64,000 nucleotides of DNA from NCBI RefSeq assembly GCF_002210425.1, contig NZ_MWQK01000002.1, positions 496,001-560,000 on the forward strand. Direction: 5' to 3'. The notes below the pieces were generated by a model. That model saw only the letters and a list, made by a program, of their open reading frames with translations, did not search any database and was not told the origin of the DNA. Position numbers and translations under genes: made by a program. Below, piece by piece: positions 27,512 to 36,453 of the stretch (the first letter of the stretch is position 1; each line of letters opens with the position of its first letter). The DNA comes from Fibrobacter sp. UWB2. Its GTDB lineage: Bacteria > Fibrobacterota > Fibrobacteria > Fibrobacterales > Fibrobacteraceae.

Positions 27512-27564
27512 AAGGAGATGCTCTGTCATTCTGGAACGAAGTGACGGGATCGACGGGCATGACA
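27512..27564. repeat. dispersed repeat (GGAGATG ... GTCATTCTGGA ... CGGGCATGACA)
   Basis: This element combines the ends of the GGAGATGCCCG hairpin family with a GTCATTCTGGA segment also seen at 59616. It lies directly before the expansin gene and makes the reading frame look falsely longer at its 5' end. Confidence 0.5.
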
Positions 27565-27581
27565 GCAAGGTAGCGTTTTTT

Positions 27582-28670
27582 ATGAATAAAAGGTCACGTT
27601 CGAGTTGGTTGTTGGCGGCGGTGCTCGCAGGTTCGCTTGCGGTGCCGTTTGCGTTTGTGGCGTGTGGCGATTCGACTGATGGTGCGCCGGTTGCTATGGG
27701 CGAGGATCTATCTTCTTCCGAGATGTTGGCGGAATCTTCGTCTTCTCAAGAATCCGCGAAGCCATTGAGCAGTTCTGCGAAAATTTCTGCAAGTTCCAGC
27801 TCGGTGAAGTCCGAAAGCTCGAGCTCGGAAAAGTCCGCGGAATCTTCTTCTGAAAAGGTCACGCAATCATCAAGCTCTAGTGCCGAGAAGGCCGCAGAAT
27901 CGTCTTCTTCCGAGAAGCCTGCGGAATCGTCGGATAGCGGTGTTTGCACGAACTGCGATAGCTATACGGCGGCAGACCCGACGCTTGTGGAAAACGGCGG
28001 TAAGGGCTCTGTGACAACTTACGGGAGCATCACTGCGAAAGAAACGAGTCTCGGTGGCGCCTGCAATTACGGACAGACGAATATTCAGTATTATGCGGCT
28101 ATCCATGTGAATGTCTCGCCGGGCGATGACAAAGGCCCGTGGGATGGCGGCGCTGCTTGCGGAGGCTGCGTTCATGTGAAGGCAAAAACGCCGGATGGCT
28201 GGAAAGAAGTGACGGTACGCATTACGGACCGTTGCCCGGATGCAAACTGCGGCGTGGATTTGGGCGGTGCGCCCGCTAGCGATATCATGGGAATCCAGGT
28301 CGGCCGCTACTACGGTGAATGGGAATTCGTGAGCTGCGAAGGTGTTGAAGGCGTGTGGGGTGATTCCACATCCATTTGGGTCAAAGAAGGTGCAAGCACG
28401 TATTGGAGCATTATCCAGGTTCGTAACCCGAAAGATGCTGTCCGCAAAATCGTGTTCAATGAGTTGGATGGTGACAAGTCTTATACGCTTGAGTTTGTTG
28501 TGGGGACGGAAAACTTCTGGACCGTTCCGCAAGAAATTTTGCAGTCCAATAAAAAATATAGCGTAGTCGTTACGTATCGCAGCGGTACTGACGATGAATG
28601 GATTTTAGAAAGCTCCGAATTAACAATTCCTGAGGCGAACCTTTATCTGTACGAACACAGGAAGGAATAA
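27582..28670 (+). CDS. expansin-like lipoprotein (DPBB plus CBM63-type domain)
   Basis: A plant-wall-loosening expansin homologue, probably exported and lipid-anchored (signal LLAAVLAGSLAVPFAFVACG). A Ser/Glu-rich linker of about 75 residues follows. The double-psi beta-barrel domain has GGACNYGQ, CGGCVHVKA and VRITDRCPDANCGVDLGG; the last includes the Asp needed for expansin activity. The C-terminal beta-sandwich (SIIQVRNPKDAVRKIVFNE) resembles the cellulose-binding CBM63 of bacterial EXLX1 proteins. The ATG at 27582 is chosen because it begins the signal peptide; upstream codons belong to a dispersed repeat. Expansins have no hydrolytic activity and help other enzymes reach cellulose. Confidence 0.88.
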   Translation: MNKRSRSSWLLAAVLAGSLAVPFAFVACGDSTDGAPVAMGEDLSSSEMLAESSSSQESAKPLSSSAKISASSSSVKSESSSSEKSAESSSEKVTQSSSSSAEKAAESSSSEKPAESSDSGVCTNCDSYTAADPTLVENGGKGSVTTYGSITAKETSLGGACNYGQTNIQYYAAIHVNVSPGDDKGPWDGGAACGGCVHVKAKTPDGWKEVTVRITDRCPDANCGVDLGGAPASDIMGIQVGRYYGEWEFVSCEGVEGVWGDSTSIWVKEGASTYWSIIQVRNPKDAVRKIVFNELDGDKSYTLEFVVGTENFWTVPQEILQSNKKYSVVVTYRSGTDDEWILESSELTIPEANLYLYEHRKE

Positions 28671-28672
28671 AA

Positions 28673-28703
28673 AAAACGGCGCCTTGGTGGGCGTCGTTTT
28701 TTA
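28673..28703 (+). terminator. expansin gene terminator, possibly bidirectional with gatA
   Basis: ACGGCGCC pairs with GGGCGTCGT over a short TTGGT loop. T-runs follow on the plus strand and an A-run precedes it, so it could also stop the convergent gatA transcript. Confidence 0.8.
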
Positions 28704-28735
28704 TGAGAGTCGCGGCTTTTAAAGTCGCACTTTTT

Positions 28736-30154
28736 TTACTTGTTCAAGCGTTCCGTTGCTTCGGCAACTGCGAGCAAGTCTGCTTCCTGGAACGGCTTGC
28801 CAATCCACTGGAGGCCAACTGGGAGTCCGCCTGCCATACCGCACGGAACGCTCACGCCCGGGAGACCGGCGAGGTTCAAGCTGACGGTATAGATGTCGGA
28901 GAGGTAAACGGCCATCGGATCGGATTCGTTCATGCCGCACTTGAGCGGGAGACCCGGCATCGTCGGGCTTGCAATCACGTCGCAAGTCTTGAATGCTTCA
29001 GTGAAGTCGTCCGTGATGAGGCGGCGAACCTTCTGGGCCTGCACGTAGTAAGCGTCATAGAAACCGGCGGAGAGAACGTAGCTTCCGAGGAGGATGCGGC
29101 GCTGCACTTCCTTGCCGAAACCTTCGCTGCGGGACTTGGCGTAAAGGTCGAAGAGCTTACGAGCTTCGGGACTGCGGTAGCCGTAACGCACGCCGTCGTA
29201 GCGGCTGAGGTTGGAACTAGCTTCTGCCGTTGCGATGATGTAGTAGCTGGACACAGCGTAGCTGATGTGCGGGAGGCTCACTTCCTTGATCGTGGCGCCT
29301 TCGGCTTCCATCTTCTTGAGCATGTTTTCGATAGCGGCCTTGCATTCTGCATCGAGGCCTTCGCCAAAGTATTCCTTCGGAACGCCGATGACCTTGCCCT
29401 TCACGCCAGTGCCGAGCTTTGCGGTAAAGTCTTCGGTCGGGCGAGTGCTCGTGGTGTTGTCGTGCGGGTCAATGCCGCAAATCGCACCAAGGAGCGTTGC
29501 GCAGTCACGAACGGTTGCACCGAACGGACCAATCTGGTCAAGAGAGCTTGCGTAGGCGAGGAGGCCGTAACGGGAAACGCGGCCGTAGGTCGGCTTCAAA
29601 CCGACAACGCCTGTGCAGGCAGCCGGCTGGCGGATAGATCCACCCGTGTCGGAACCGAGAGCGCAGGGAACTGTGCCAGAGGCTACGGCGACTGCGGAAC
29701 CACCCGAGGAGCCACCCGGAACGCGGGATTCGTCGAGCGGATTCTTGACCGGGCCGTAGTAAGAGGTTTCGTTGCTGGAACCCATGGCGAATTCGTCCAT
29801 GTTCGTCTTGCCGACGATGATGGCGCCTGCGGCTTCGAGCTTTTCGAGAGCCGTTGCGGTGTATGGAGCAACAAAGTTGTCGAGAATCTTGGAGGCAGCC
29901 GTGGTGCGTGTGCCGGTCAAGCACATGTTGTCCTTCACGGCGACCGGGATGCCATCGAGGGCGCCCAGAGATTTGCCTTCGGCGCGGCGCTTGTCGCTTT
30001 CCTTAGCGCGTTCGAGAGCGCGGTCGTTCAGCACCGAGATGTAGGCGTTCAAATTCTTTGTAGATTCAATTTTTTCGAGGGAAGCTTTTGCGAGCTTTTC
30101 GGCAGTGGTGCTGCCGTTAGCCAGTTGAGCCTGAAGTTCCTGAATAGTCTGCAT
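28736..30154 (-). CDS. gatA: Asp-tRNA(Asn)/Glu-tRNA(Gln) amidotransferase subunit A
   Basis: The amidase subunit of GatCAB, which releases ammonia from Gln to amidate mischarged Glu-tRNA(Gln) or Asp-tRNA(Asn). The amidase signature is clear: catalytic Lys in GIPVAVKDNM, and the Ser pair in RVPGGSSGGSAVAVASG and GSDTGGSIRQPAA. The ATG at 30154 is preferred: GGAG lies 7 bases upstream and the codon overlaps the stop of the upstream gene (TAATG). The longer frame starting at 30172 is unlikely. Partner subunits gatB and gatC are not in the window. Confidence 0.96.
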   Translation of the reverse strand: MQTIQELQAQLANGSTTAEKLAKASLEKIESTKNLNAYISVLNDRALERAKESDKRRAEGKSLGALDGIPVAVKDNMCLTGTRTTAASKILDNFVAPYTATALEKLEAAGAIIVGKTNMDEFAMGSSNETSYYGPVKNPLDESRVPGGSSGGSAVAVASGTVPCALGSDTGGSIRQPAACTGVVGLKPTYGRVSRYGLLAYASSLDQIGPFGATVRDCATLLGAICGIDPHDNTTSTRPTEDFTAKLGTGVKGKVIGVPKEYFGEGLDAECKAAIENMLKKMEAEGATIKEVSLPHISYAVSSYYIIATAEASSNLSRYDGVRYGYRSPEARKLFDLYAKSRSEGFGKEVQRRILLGSYVLSAGFYDAYYVQAQKVRRLITDDFTEAFKTCDVIASPTMPGLPLKCGMNESDPMAVYLSDIYTVSLNLAGLPGVSVPCGMAGGLPVGLQWIGKPFQEADLLAVAEATERLNK

Positions 30155-30480
30155 TATCTTTCTCCGGACCATTTCATGATGTAAATAGCTAAGCCCATGC
30201 CAACTGCACCTAAGGCATTCCCTTTGAAGCCAAAACCAAGTGCAAATTTGACAAAGTACAAATCAATGACGACGGGCTGCGGTGTATCGCCAGAAAACCC
30301 GATACTGAAATCGGGACCTTCTGTAAAGAAGGTGTGTACAATGTTATCGTAGCCACCAGCGTTCAAGAGGACTCCGAGTTCTCCAAACAAAGCTCCGAGA
30401 GCTTCGCTCAAGATGCCGCCCAAAATAAGGCCGACAAAAATGAATAGTAAGAGACGTCCTAGTGAGTTCTTGTGAGTCAT
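30154..30480 (-). CDS. small membrane protein, DUF4321-like
   Basis: A 108-residue protein with a hydrophobic helix near the N-terminus (LGRLLLFIFVGLILGGILSE) and another at the C-terminus (GNALGAVGMGLAIYIMKW). It matches my recollection of DUF4321 proteins, which have no known function. It is co-transcribed with gatA through a one-base stop/start overlap. A TATATT hexamer lies 6 bases before the ATG, and there is no ribosome site, suggesting a leaderless transcript for this two-gene operon. Confidence 0.68.
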   Translation of the reverse strand: MTHKNSLGRLLLFIFVGLILGGILSEALGALFGELGVLLNAGGYDNIVHTFFTEGPDFSIGFSGDTPQPVVIDLYFVKFALGFGFKGNALGAVGMGLAIYIMKWSGER

Positions 30481-30492
30481 GCCGCAAATATA
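30480..30492 (-). promoter_or_regulatory. probable leaderless promoter of the DUF4321-like/gatA operon
   Basis: TATATT on the minus strand at 30492-30487 is separated by 6 bases from the ATG at 30480. Confidence 0.5.
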
Positions 30493-30504
30493 GTATTTTG
30501 GAAA

Positions 30505-30537
30505 TGAGTTACTAGTTATTAGTTACTAGTTACTAGG
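30505..30537. repeat. TTACTAGTTA-type repeat block
   Basis: Four near-tandem copies of AGTTACT/AGTTATT. It is the same sequence family as the block between ispE and tRNA-Gln. Confidence 0.5.
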
Positions 30538-30565
30538 GGATTTTTATCTCTCGTCTATAAGCTCA

Positions 30566-31702
30566 TTAACCTAAATCGATGTCGGGTGAAACTTGAATCT
30601 TGTAATCGGGGTAGAGCTCTGCCGCTTCGCTCTTGATGGTATCGAGGGCTTCCTGGGCGTTCACGCCGAATTTAATGACCACGTCAAAGCGCATTTCCTT
30701 GGCTTCGATATCTACGTAAAAACCGTGCATCTGGAGAGCCCAATTGTGAGATTTGACTTTATTTGAAATCGTGTCGCGGATTTTGGCGGATTCGTCGTTT
30801 TGGGTATTGTAAGAGTAGACTCCGATAGCGGTGAGGATGACGCCTGTTTCGCGGTAGACTTTCTTTTCGAGTTTGCGGGTGAGGGAATCCAGGTTGGCGA
30901 CAGTCATGGAGTCGGGGAGTTCCACGTGCACGGAGGCGAGTTTCTTTTCTGGACCATAATCGTTAATGACGAGGTCGTATGCACCGTGGACGCCTTCTTC
31001 GCTGCGGATGAGGCTCTTGATTTGCTTGGTGAGTTCGCTGTCATTTTTCTTGCCGAGCAAGTCGCTCACGGTGTCCTTCAACATTTCAAAGCCGGCCTTG
31101 ATAATGAAGATGGAAATGAGGACGCCAACGTAGGCTTCGAGCGAGAGACCTGTGAAAATGAAGATGAGTGCCGAGGCGAGAACGGAAAGGGAGAGGATGG
31201 CGTCGAAGAGCGCGTCGGAACCGGAGGCGATGAGCGAACCAGAATTTACGCGTTCTCCTTGCGATTTCACGTAACGCCCGAGGACGACTTTCACGACGAC
31301 GGCGATGGCGATGATAATCAGCGAAACTGTGGAGTAATCGGCTTCTTCGGGATGGATGATTTTCTTGACGGATTCCACGCAAGAGGTGATGCCCGCGTAA
31401 ATCACGATGGAGGCGATGACCATGGCGGTTAGGTATTCAATGCGGCCGTAACCGAGCGGGTGCTTTTCGTTGGGCAATTTTCGCGAGAGCTTGTTACCGA
31501 CAATCGTGATGATGGACGAGAGTGCGTCCGAGAGGTTGTTCACAGCATCGAGAACGACGGCAATGGAGTTTGCCATAAGGCCGATAACCGCCTTGACGCT
31601 CGCGAGAATGACGTTGGTGACAATCCCGACAACGCTAGTTCTGACGATGACCTTATTGCGGTTTTCTTCGTTGTGCTTTTCTTCATTGCAGTTCTTTGCC
31701 AT
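30566..31702 (-). CDS. cation diffusion facilitator (CDF) family efflux transporter
   Basis: Exports divalent metal ions, probably Zn or Fe/Mn, in exchange for protons. Six membrane helices occupy about residues 20-230. The metal-site motif is SIAVVLDAVNNLSDALSS on helix 2, matched by GSLIASGSDALFDAILS on helix 5. A cytoplasmic C-terminal domain of ~150 residues is longer than the usual ~90 and seems to hold two ferredoxin-like units (LASVHVELPDSMT and MHGFYVDIEAKEMRFDVVI). It has a good AGGAG ribosome site. No Zur-type palindrome is seen upstream. Confidence 0.93.
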   Translation of the reverse strand: MAKNCNEEKHNEENRNKVIVRTSVVGIVTNVILASVKAVIGLMANSIAVVLDAVNNLSDALSSIITIVGNKLSRKLPNEKHPLGYGRIEYLTAMVIASIVIYAGITSCVESVKKIIHPEEADYSTVSLIIIAIAVVVKVVLGRYVKSQGERVNSGSLIASGSDALFDAILSLSVLASALIFIFTGLSLEAYVGVLISIFIIKAGFEMLKDTVSDLLGKKNDSELTKQIKSLIRSEEGVHGAYDLVINDYGPEKKLASVHVELPDSMTVANLDSLTRKLEKKVYRETGVILTAIGVYSYNTQNDESAKIRDTISNKVKSHNWALQMHGFYVDIEAKEMRFDVVIKFGVNAQEALDTIKSEAAELYPDYKIQVSPDIDLG

Positions 31703-31822
31703 ATGATTCTCCTACTAATTTTTCTTTGGATTATCGCTTTGCTCTAATCCCAAATGCTAACCTCGGTCATGCCAAAACAAGTTTTGTCGCGACTCTCGGC
31801 TTTCGCATTTGTCGTCTCTCGT

Positions 31823-32500
31823 CTATTTTATGCTCCAGTCGATGGGTTCGAGCCCTTTGCTGACAAGGTAAGCGTTTGCCTTGCTGAAGTGCTTGCAACC
31901 GAAGAATCCGCGGTATGCTGAGAGCGGGCTCGGGTGCGGAGCGGTAAGAATCAGGTGGCCACGGTTTGGCGCGATGAGAACCTGTTTTTTAATCGCAAAA
32001 CTGCCCCAGAGCAAAAAGACGAGGTTCTCGCGGACTTGCGAAAGTCGCTGGATAATCGTGTCCGTGAACTGCTGCCAGCCAATGCCTGCGTGGCTTGCCG
32101 CCATGTGGGCGCGCACCGTGAGTGATGCGTTCAAAAGCAAAATTCCCTGGTGAGCCCAGCCTTCCAAATTCCCGTGTGGCGGCGGCGTGATGCCCAAGTC
32201 ATCATGAAGTTCCTGGAAAATGTTCACGAGGGATGGCGGCGGTTCAATGCCAAATGGCACCGAGAAGCAAAGCCCGTGAGCCTGACCTGGATTGTGGTAC
32301 GGGTCTTGTCCGATGATGACGGCCTTGACTTTATCGACGGGGCAATAGTCGAGGGCTGCAAAAATCTGCGGTCCAGGAGGATACACCACGTGATGCTCCG
32401 CGTGTTCCTGCAAAAGTTTTGCCTTGATTTGCTTAAAATACGGCTGTTCGAACTGGTCGGCGAGCAGTTTTAGCCAAGATTCTTCAAGTTTGACGGACAT
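31823..32500 (-). CDS. ung: uracil-DNA glycosylase, family 1
   Basis: Removes uracil from DNA. The water-activating loop GQDPYHNPGQAHGLCFSV, the aromatic/Asn region LLLNASLTV and the DNA-intercalation loop HPSPLSAYRG are all intact. The 225-residue length is normal. The gene lies 16 bases downstream of the methyltransferase-like gene on the same strand, so they are probably co-transcribed. Confidence 0.98.
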   Translation of the reverse strand: MSVKLEESWLKLLADQFEQPYFKQIKAKLLQEHAEHHVVYPPGPQIFAALDYCPVDKVKAVIIGQDPYHNPGQAHGLCFSVPFGIEPPPSLVNIFQELHDDLGITPPPHGNLEGWAHQGILLLNASLTVRAHMAASHAGIGWQQFTDTIIQRLSQVRENLVFLLWGSFAIKKQVLIAPNRGHLILTAPHPSPLSAYRGFFGCKHFSKANAYLVSKGLEPIDWSIK

Positions 32501-32516
32501 AATAGCTGTTATTGGG

Positions 32517-33863
32517 TTATAGGTTCTTTACAGAATTCGCGAGTATCGCGATTTTCTCGCCGTCGAGGCGTGTGTAGAATAGCGTTGCGCTGTTTTTGCC
32601 TTTGGGCTTGAGGCGCTTGATTTCTTGGTCGGGGTCGACTTTGACGCCTCGCAGCTTGAGCGTGAGTTTTCCGATGTCGTGCGATTTGAGCATCGCGCGG
32701 ACGGCGCCTGTCGAAATCTCGGACGATTCCAAAATCTCGTAGTTGGCGAAAGCGGGGGCGGGGAGCGGCTTTTCGCTCGTCACGTAAGCGATGCCTGGCG
32801 AAATCAGGTGTGTTGTTGCGTCGTGGGCGATGGCGACCACTCCAAAGAGGTGGCTGCGGAGCAACACCGGCGCGGGTTCTGCGATGAACTTTGAAATCCC
32901 GCCGAGTGGCAAGTCGGATTCGCTGCTCGATGTGCGGTAAATGCGGTCGCGGCCTTCGAGCTCGTAATTGTGGTCGTATTGCGATTGTTCGCTCTCGTTG
33001 CGAGCTTCGCGCTTCTCGTCGCGGGCGAACGTCCAGTTGGCAATTTCGTTTCCTGTTTTGTCGACCATTACAGCGCGGACTTGGTCTGGATTTTGGGCGA
33101 GTTCGCCGAACAGCACTAAGCATTCGCGGCAGTCCGTGCGGGAGCCAATGTACAAGATTTCTGTGCCTCGCGGAATTTCGCAAATGGGGTAGCCAGGCGG
33201 AATTTTTGCCATGCCGCCTTTGTAATGCTTTGAAATCTCGATGACTTCTTCGAATGTGGGCGTGAGGTTGCGCAGGTCACGCTGATTCTCGCCTTCGATC
33301 GCTCGACGGGCAGGGTCAATCGTGAAATAATCGGCTTTGGGGCGGGTGAGCGTCGCATTCTTGGAATCGTTTTCTTTGGCGACTTCGCGGACATCTCCGA
33401 GAATGGTGTGTGCGTTGCAGGCTTCTGGCGAAACGCCACGCATTATGCAACTGTTGTAGCGATACATTGCAAGGCGGTTTTCGTCGAGGTCAACGCCAAT
33501 TGCAGTTAGTTCCTTCGGCAAAAAGAAGGAATCGCCACCCATGCCACAGCAAAGGTCATGAACAGTTTTGCCGACGGCTTCGGGGCCGCTTGGCCACAAG
33601 TTTGCTTTCCAGCGTCCGATATCTTGCGCGGTGCTCTGTTCCAGCGCTAGTTTGTCGCAAAGGAGGAATGCGGTACTCTCGATTCCGAATTTCTCGCGGA
33701 ATTTCGGCACAAGCGCCATATAGTCCATAATGACGGCTCGTTCTTCGTTGCTGAATTCCTTGGCAAGTTGCGTCGAAACTTGCAATGCATCCAATTTTTT
33801 CTTGGTTGCAAGCTTGATGAAATCCTGAACTTTAGCCGAAGTGAGTAAATCCGCGTTGAACAT
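32517..33863 (-). CDS. class I SAM methyltransferase with THUMP-like C-terminal domain
   Basis: A 448-residue protein with SAM-binding motif I HDLCCGMGGDSFF (about 106-118), motif II AIGVDLDENRL and an active-site-like TIDPARR segment. The C-terminal ~90 residues (from ISTGAVRAMLKSHDIGKLTLKLRGV) match the THUMP-like domain found in this family; such proteins are usually annotated as methyltransferases of unknown substrate, probably an RNA. The middle includes a charged insertion (about 275-310). Forms an operon with ung. Confidence 0.82.
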   Translation of the reverse strand: MFNADLLTSAKVQDFIKLATKKKLDALQVSTQLAKEFSNEERAVIMDYMALVPKFREKFGIESTAFLLCDKLALEQSTAQDIGRWKANLWPSGPEAVGKTVHDLCCGMGGDSFFLPKELTAIGVDLDENRLAMYRYNSCIMRGVSPEACNAHTILGDVREVAKENDSKNATLTRPKADYFTIDPARRAIEGENQRDLRNLTPTFEEVIEISKHYKGGMAKIPPGYPICEIPRGTEILYIGSRTDCRECLVLFGELAQNPDQVRAVMVDKTGNEIANWTFARDEKREARNESEQSQYDHNYELEGRDRIYRTSSSESDLPLGGISKFIAEPAPVLLRSHLFGVVAIAHDATTHLISPGIAYVTSEKPLPAPAFANYEILESSEISTGAVRAMLKSHDIGKLTLKLRGVKVDPDQEIKRLKPKGKNSATLFYTRLDGEKIAILANSVKNL

Positions 33864-33960
33864 GCTAGAAATTTAATTTTTATGCGGGAATTTTACAATT
33901 TAAAATTTTGAGGATTGCCGATAAAGATGTATTTTTAAGGAAGAAAAGGACTGGGTTGGT

Positions 33961-35451
33961 ATGAAGTTTTTGAAAAATCTTGCGGCGTGCGTGTCTTGCG
34001 CTTTTGTTGCTTTGCTAATGCAATCTTGTGGTGACGATACGGCATTGTCACCTGTTTATGCTTTGAGTTCTTCGTCTGTGCAAGAATCTTCGTCATGTCA
34101 TTCCGGACTTGATCCGGAATCTTCATCGAGCGTGCCGGAGTCCTCGGCTCAAGAATCGTCGTCATCTTTTGAAAATTTATCATCTTCAGGCCAAGATGTA
34201 GGTGGTTCCTCGTCCTCGGAAACCTCTTTGTCGGCGGGGACAGAATCGTCTTCATCCGTCGCGACATCGTCTGCGGTAGAACCGACGTCGTCTGAAACGT
34301 TGCAGAGTTCCTCCTCGTCCGAAGCTCAGTCATCGGCGGCAGAATCCTCGTCATCGCAAGCGTCTAGTTCTTCTTCGAAAACTCCAAGCTCATCTTCCGC
34401 TCAACCTATAAAAATTGACTTTTACAATGGCGCGGATATTTCCGAAGTCCAGGAATACGAACGAAATAACACAAAGTTTTACGATGTCGATGGCAAAGAA
34501 AGCGACATTTTTACGATTCTAAAAAATCACGGATTCAACTCCATTCGCTTGCGCACGTTTGTATCGCCTAAGGCAAAGTACGGCTATGCGGCAAGCGGTT
34601 GCGGTCATGATTCCGAAGCGTATGGTGACAAGGACCATGTGGTCGCTTATGCGAAAAAAGTAAAGGCTGCGGGCATGGGGCTCCTTGTGGATATCCATTA
34701 CAGCGATGTCTGGGCGGATCCTGGCAAGCAGATTATCCCCGAACGCTGGCGTAACGTGAACAACGCTGATGCGATGGCTGATTCCGTGTACGCATACACC
34801 AAGGATTTGATGATTGCTCTTAAGAATGCTGGCGCAACGCCGGACATGGTGCAGGTTGGCAATGAAACGACTCCTGGCATCTTGATCCACAAGCCAAACA
34901 GCAAAACAGACTGTTGGGGAAATGGTGTCGATAAGGCGGCGACTTCCGTCAATGGCGATATGGGAACTGCCGCAGGCAAGGCAAATGCCGCCAAGTATTT
35001 CAATGCTGGCATCAAGGCTGTTAAAGAAGTCTCACCGACAACGAAAACGGTGCTTCACATTGAACGTATCCGCAAAGAAGAAACAGTTAAATGGTGGATG
35101 GGTGTCATCTTTGATGACTATAAAATCCCTGCCGATGTGATGGGTTTCTCTGCTTACACAGCATATGGTGACGGCACACCCGATAAGTGGAAGAATTTGT
35201 TCAATACGATTACGACAAAGTATTCAAAATTGGAATTTATCGTTGCAGAATACAACGGTGGTGATTCCGATAACCACTACAATTTCGACAAATCCCGCCA
35301 AAAGACTCGTGAATCCGTCCGTGAAATGAACCGTTGGATCGGCTCCTTCTTCTGGGAACCGACTATCGGCGGCGCGTGGGGTTCGGGACTTTTTGACTGG
35401 CGCGGTAAAGACCTTTACGCAAACGCCAAAGCTTTCGAAGAGTTTTTCTAG
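33961..35451 (+). CDS. GH53 endo-1,4-beta-galactanase lipoprotein with Ser-rich linker
   Basis: Degrades the galactan side chains of pectin. The signal (AACVSCAFVALLMQSCG) ends in a lipobox. A Ser/Glu linker of about 110 residues follows. The GH53 barrel starts at KIDFYNGADISEVQEYE. The acid/base Glu is in DMVQVGNETTPGIL and the nucleophile Glu in KLEFIVAEYNGG; the barrel ends in FFWEPTIGGAWGSGLFDW. The linker contains CHSGLDPES, an in-frame copy of a palindromic DNA repeat (34096-34122). It stands alone and convergent with the phosphotransferase gene. Confidence 0.92.
   Translation: MKFLKNLAACVSCAFVALLMQSCGDDTALSPVYALSSSSVQESSSCHSGLDPESSSSVPESSAQESSSSFENLSSSGQDVGGSSSSETSLSAGTESSSSVATSSAVEPTSSETLQSSSSSEAQSSAAESSSSQASSSSSKTPSSSSAQPIKIDFYNGADISEVQEYERNNTKFYDVDGKESDIFTILKNHGFNSIRLRTFVSPKAKYGYAASGCGHDSEAYGDKDHVVAYAKKVKAAGMGLLVDIHYSDVWADPGKQIIPERWRNVNNADAMADSVYAYTKDLMIALKNAGATPDMVQVGNETTPGILIHKPNSKTDCWGNGVDKAATSVNGDMGTAAGKANAAKYFNAGIKAVKEVSPTTKTVLHIERIRKEETVKWWMGVIFDDYKIPADVMGFSAYTAYGDGTPDKWKNLFNTITTKYSKLEFIVAEYNGGDSDNHYNFDKSRQKTRESVREMNRWIGSFFWEPTIGGAWGSGLFDWRGKDLYANAKAFEEFF
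34096..34122. repeat. palindromic repeat inserted in the GH53 linker
   Basis: TGTCA is followed by the stem TTCCGGA, loop CTTGA and TCCGGAA. It encodes CHSGLDPES in frame, breaking an otherwise uniform Ser-rich linker. Confidence 0.65.
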
Positions 35452-35454
35452 GAA

Positions 35455-36360
35455 CTAAACTTCCGCCGCCATTATGTCGGCAACGTCTTCCAGAATGATT
35501 CCCTTGAGGGCGTTTCTAAGCATAATATTCAATATGATATACTTTATAGGCCCAGGTGCAGGGATTATGTGGTATTTTATAGTCACAGCCAAGGCTAAGT
35601 GAAGCCGAATCTTTTTCCCGAACATTTCGTCTGGTTGAATTGATCTGCCAAAATATGCGGCTGTAAATTCCACCCAGTAATCGCGCAACTGTTGTTCTGT
35701 CATGTGAAATATTTGTTGCACGCTTTTTTTGGTACAAAGAATGTTGGTAAACATGTACAGAAAGGCTATATCAAAAAGGTAATGCCCATAGCCGAAATCG
35801 CCCATGTCTATCCAGTAATTTTCACCGGTCTTGTTTGAATGTACGATATTGCCAGGCTGGAAATCGTACTGTAGGCATCCATAGCTGTCAGGAACTAGCT
35901 CTATAGTGGCCTTCAAGATATCTTTGTACTTCTTGAATGTGAATAGCTTTGGAATGGCCTTGCGTATGGTTTCTTTATAGCACAAGAATTGGGTTGGGTC
36001 GCAGTTTATGCCATGAAATTTTTTCGCTTCTTCGGCGTGGATTTTGGCAATGCGGGGCAGGTCACTTGGATTGTCGTGAATCATCCTTGTGAACGAAATT
36101 TTTTCTTGCACTTTCTCATAGATTATGCCAAGGCGTCCCGATTGACTTTCTTCAACCATTTCGATTGCTGCAGGAGTTTTAAAGCCGACGGAAGCGATCT
36201 TTCTAGAATTTTCAAACTCTGCGATAATGTCTTCCTTGCGCCCCTCTGGTTTCATGAGCTTGAGCATAATGCTCGAATCTGTTTTAGAAAAGTAGCTTTC
36301 TCCGAAAGCCCCTTCCCCTTGCAATTCCCAGTCATTTAAATTGATCTGTTTGTAATTCAT
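35455..36360 (-). CDS. TIGR02172-type phosphotransferase (APH/choline kinase fold)
   Basis: A kinase-like protein of the family first noted as a Fibrobacter paralogous set. A glycine-rich loop (LQGEGAFGESYFS), a Lys strand (SIMLKLMKP), the catalytic loop YDFQPGNIV (HGD-like, with Tyr for the usual His) and the metal Asp in YWIDMGDFGYG are visible. The substrate is unknown; small-molecule phosphorylation is typical of the fold. The ATG at 36360 is preferred over an ATG six codons upstream because a TATATT element lies only 7 bases before it. It converges on the GH53 gene, with stop codons four bases apart and no terminator between. Confidence 0.83.
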   Translation of the reverse strand: MNYKQINLNDWELQGEGAFGESYFSKTDSSIMLKLMKPEGRKEDIIAEFENSRKIASVGFKTPAAIEMVEESQSGRLGIIYEKVQEKISFTRMIHDNPSDLPRIAKIHAEEAKKFHGINCDPTQFLCYKETIRKAIPKLFTFKKYKDILKATIELVPDSYGCLQYDFQPGNIVHSNKTGENYWIDMGDFGYGHYLFDIAFLYMFTNILCTKKSVQQIFHMTEQQLRDYWVEFTAAYFGRSIQPDEMFGKKIRLHLALAVTIKYHIIPAPGPIKYIILNIMLRNALKGIILEDVADIMAAEV

Positions 36361-36376
36361 AATTATGAATATAAAC

Positions 36377-36414
36377 AAAAAGGCGACTCAGTGATTGTCT
36401 GGTCGCCCTTTTTT
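36377..36414 (-). terminator. terminator downstream of the CobW-type GTPase gene
   Basis: GGCGAC (36382-36387) pairs with GTCGCC (36402-36407). On the minus strand a T-run follows; on the plus strand there is also one, so it may be bidirectional. Confidence 0.65.
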
Positions 36415-36453
36415 CGAATTTTTTGCGGTTAAACAAATATTTTGTGATACCCG

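Noticed and set aside
27504-27581. Longer N-terminus for the expansin gene
   Set aside because: Those codons fall in a dispersed DNA repeat, and the signal peptide begins at the ATG at 27582.
28703-30184. 493-codon plus-strand open frame
   Set aside because: Antisense to gatA, which has all amidase catalytic motifs; the plus frame has none.
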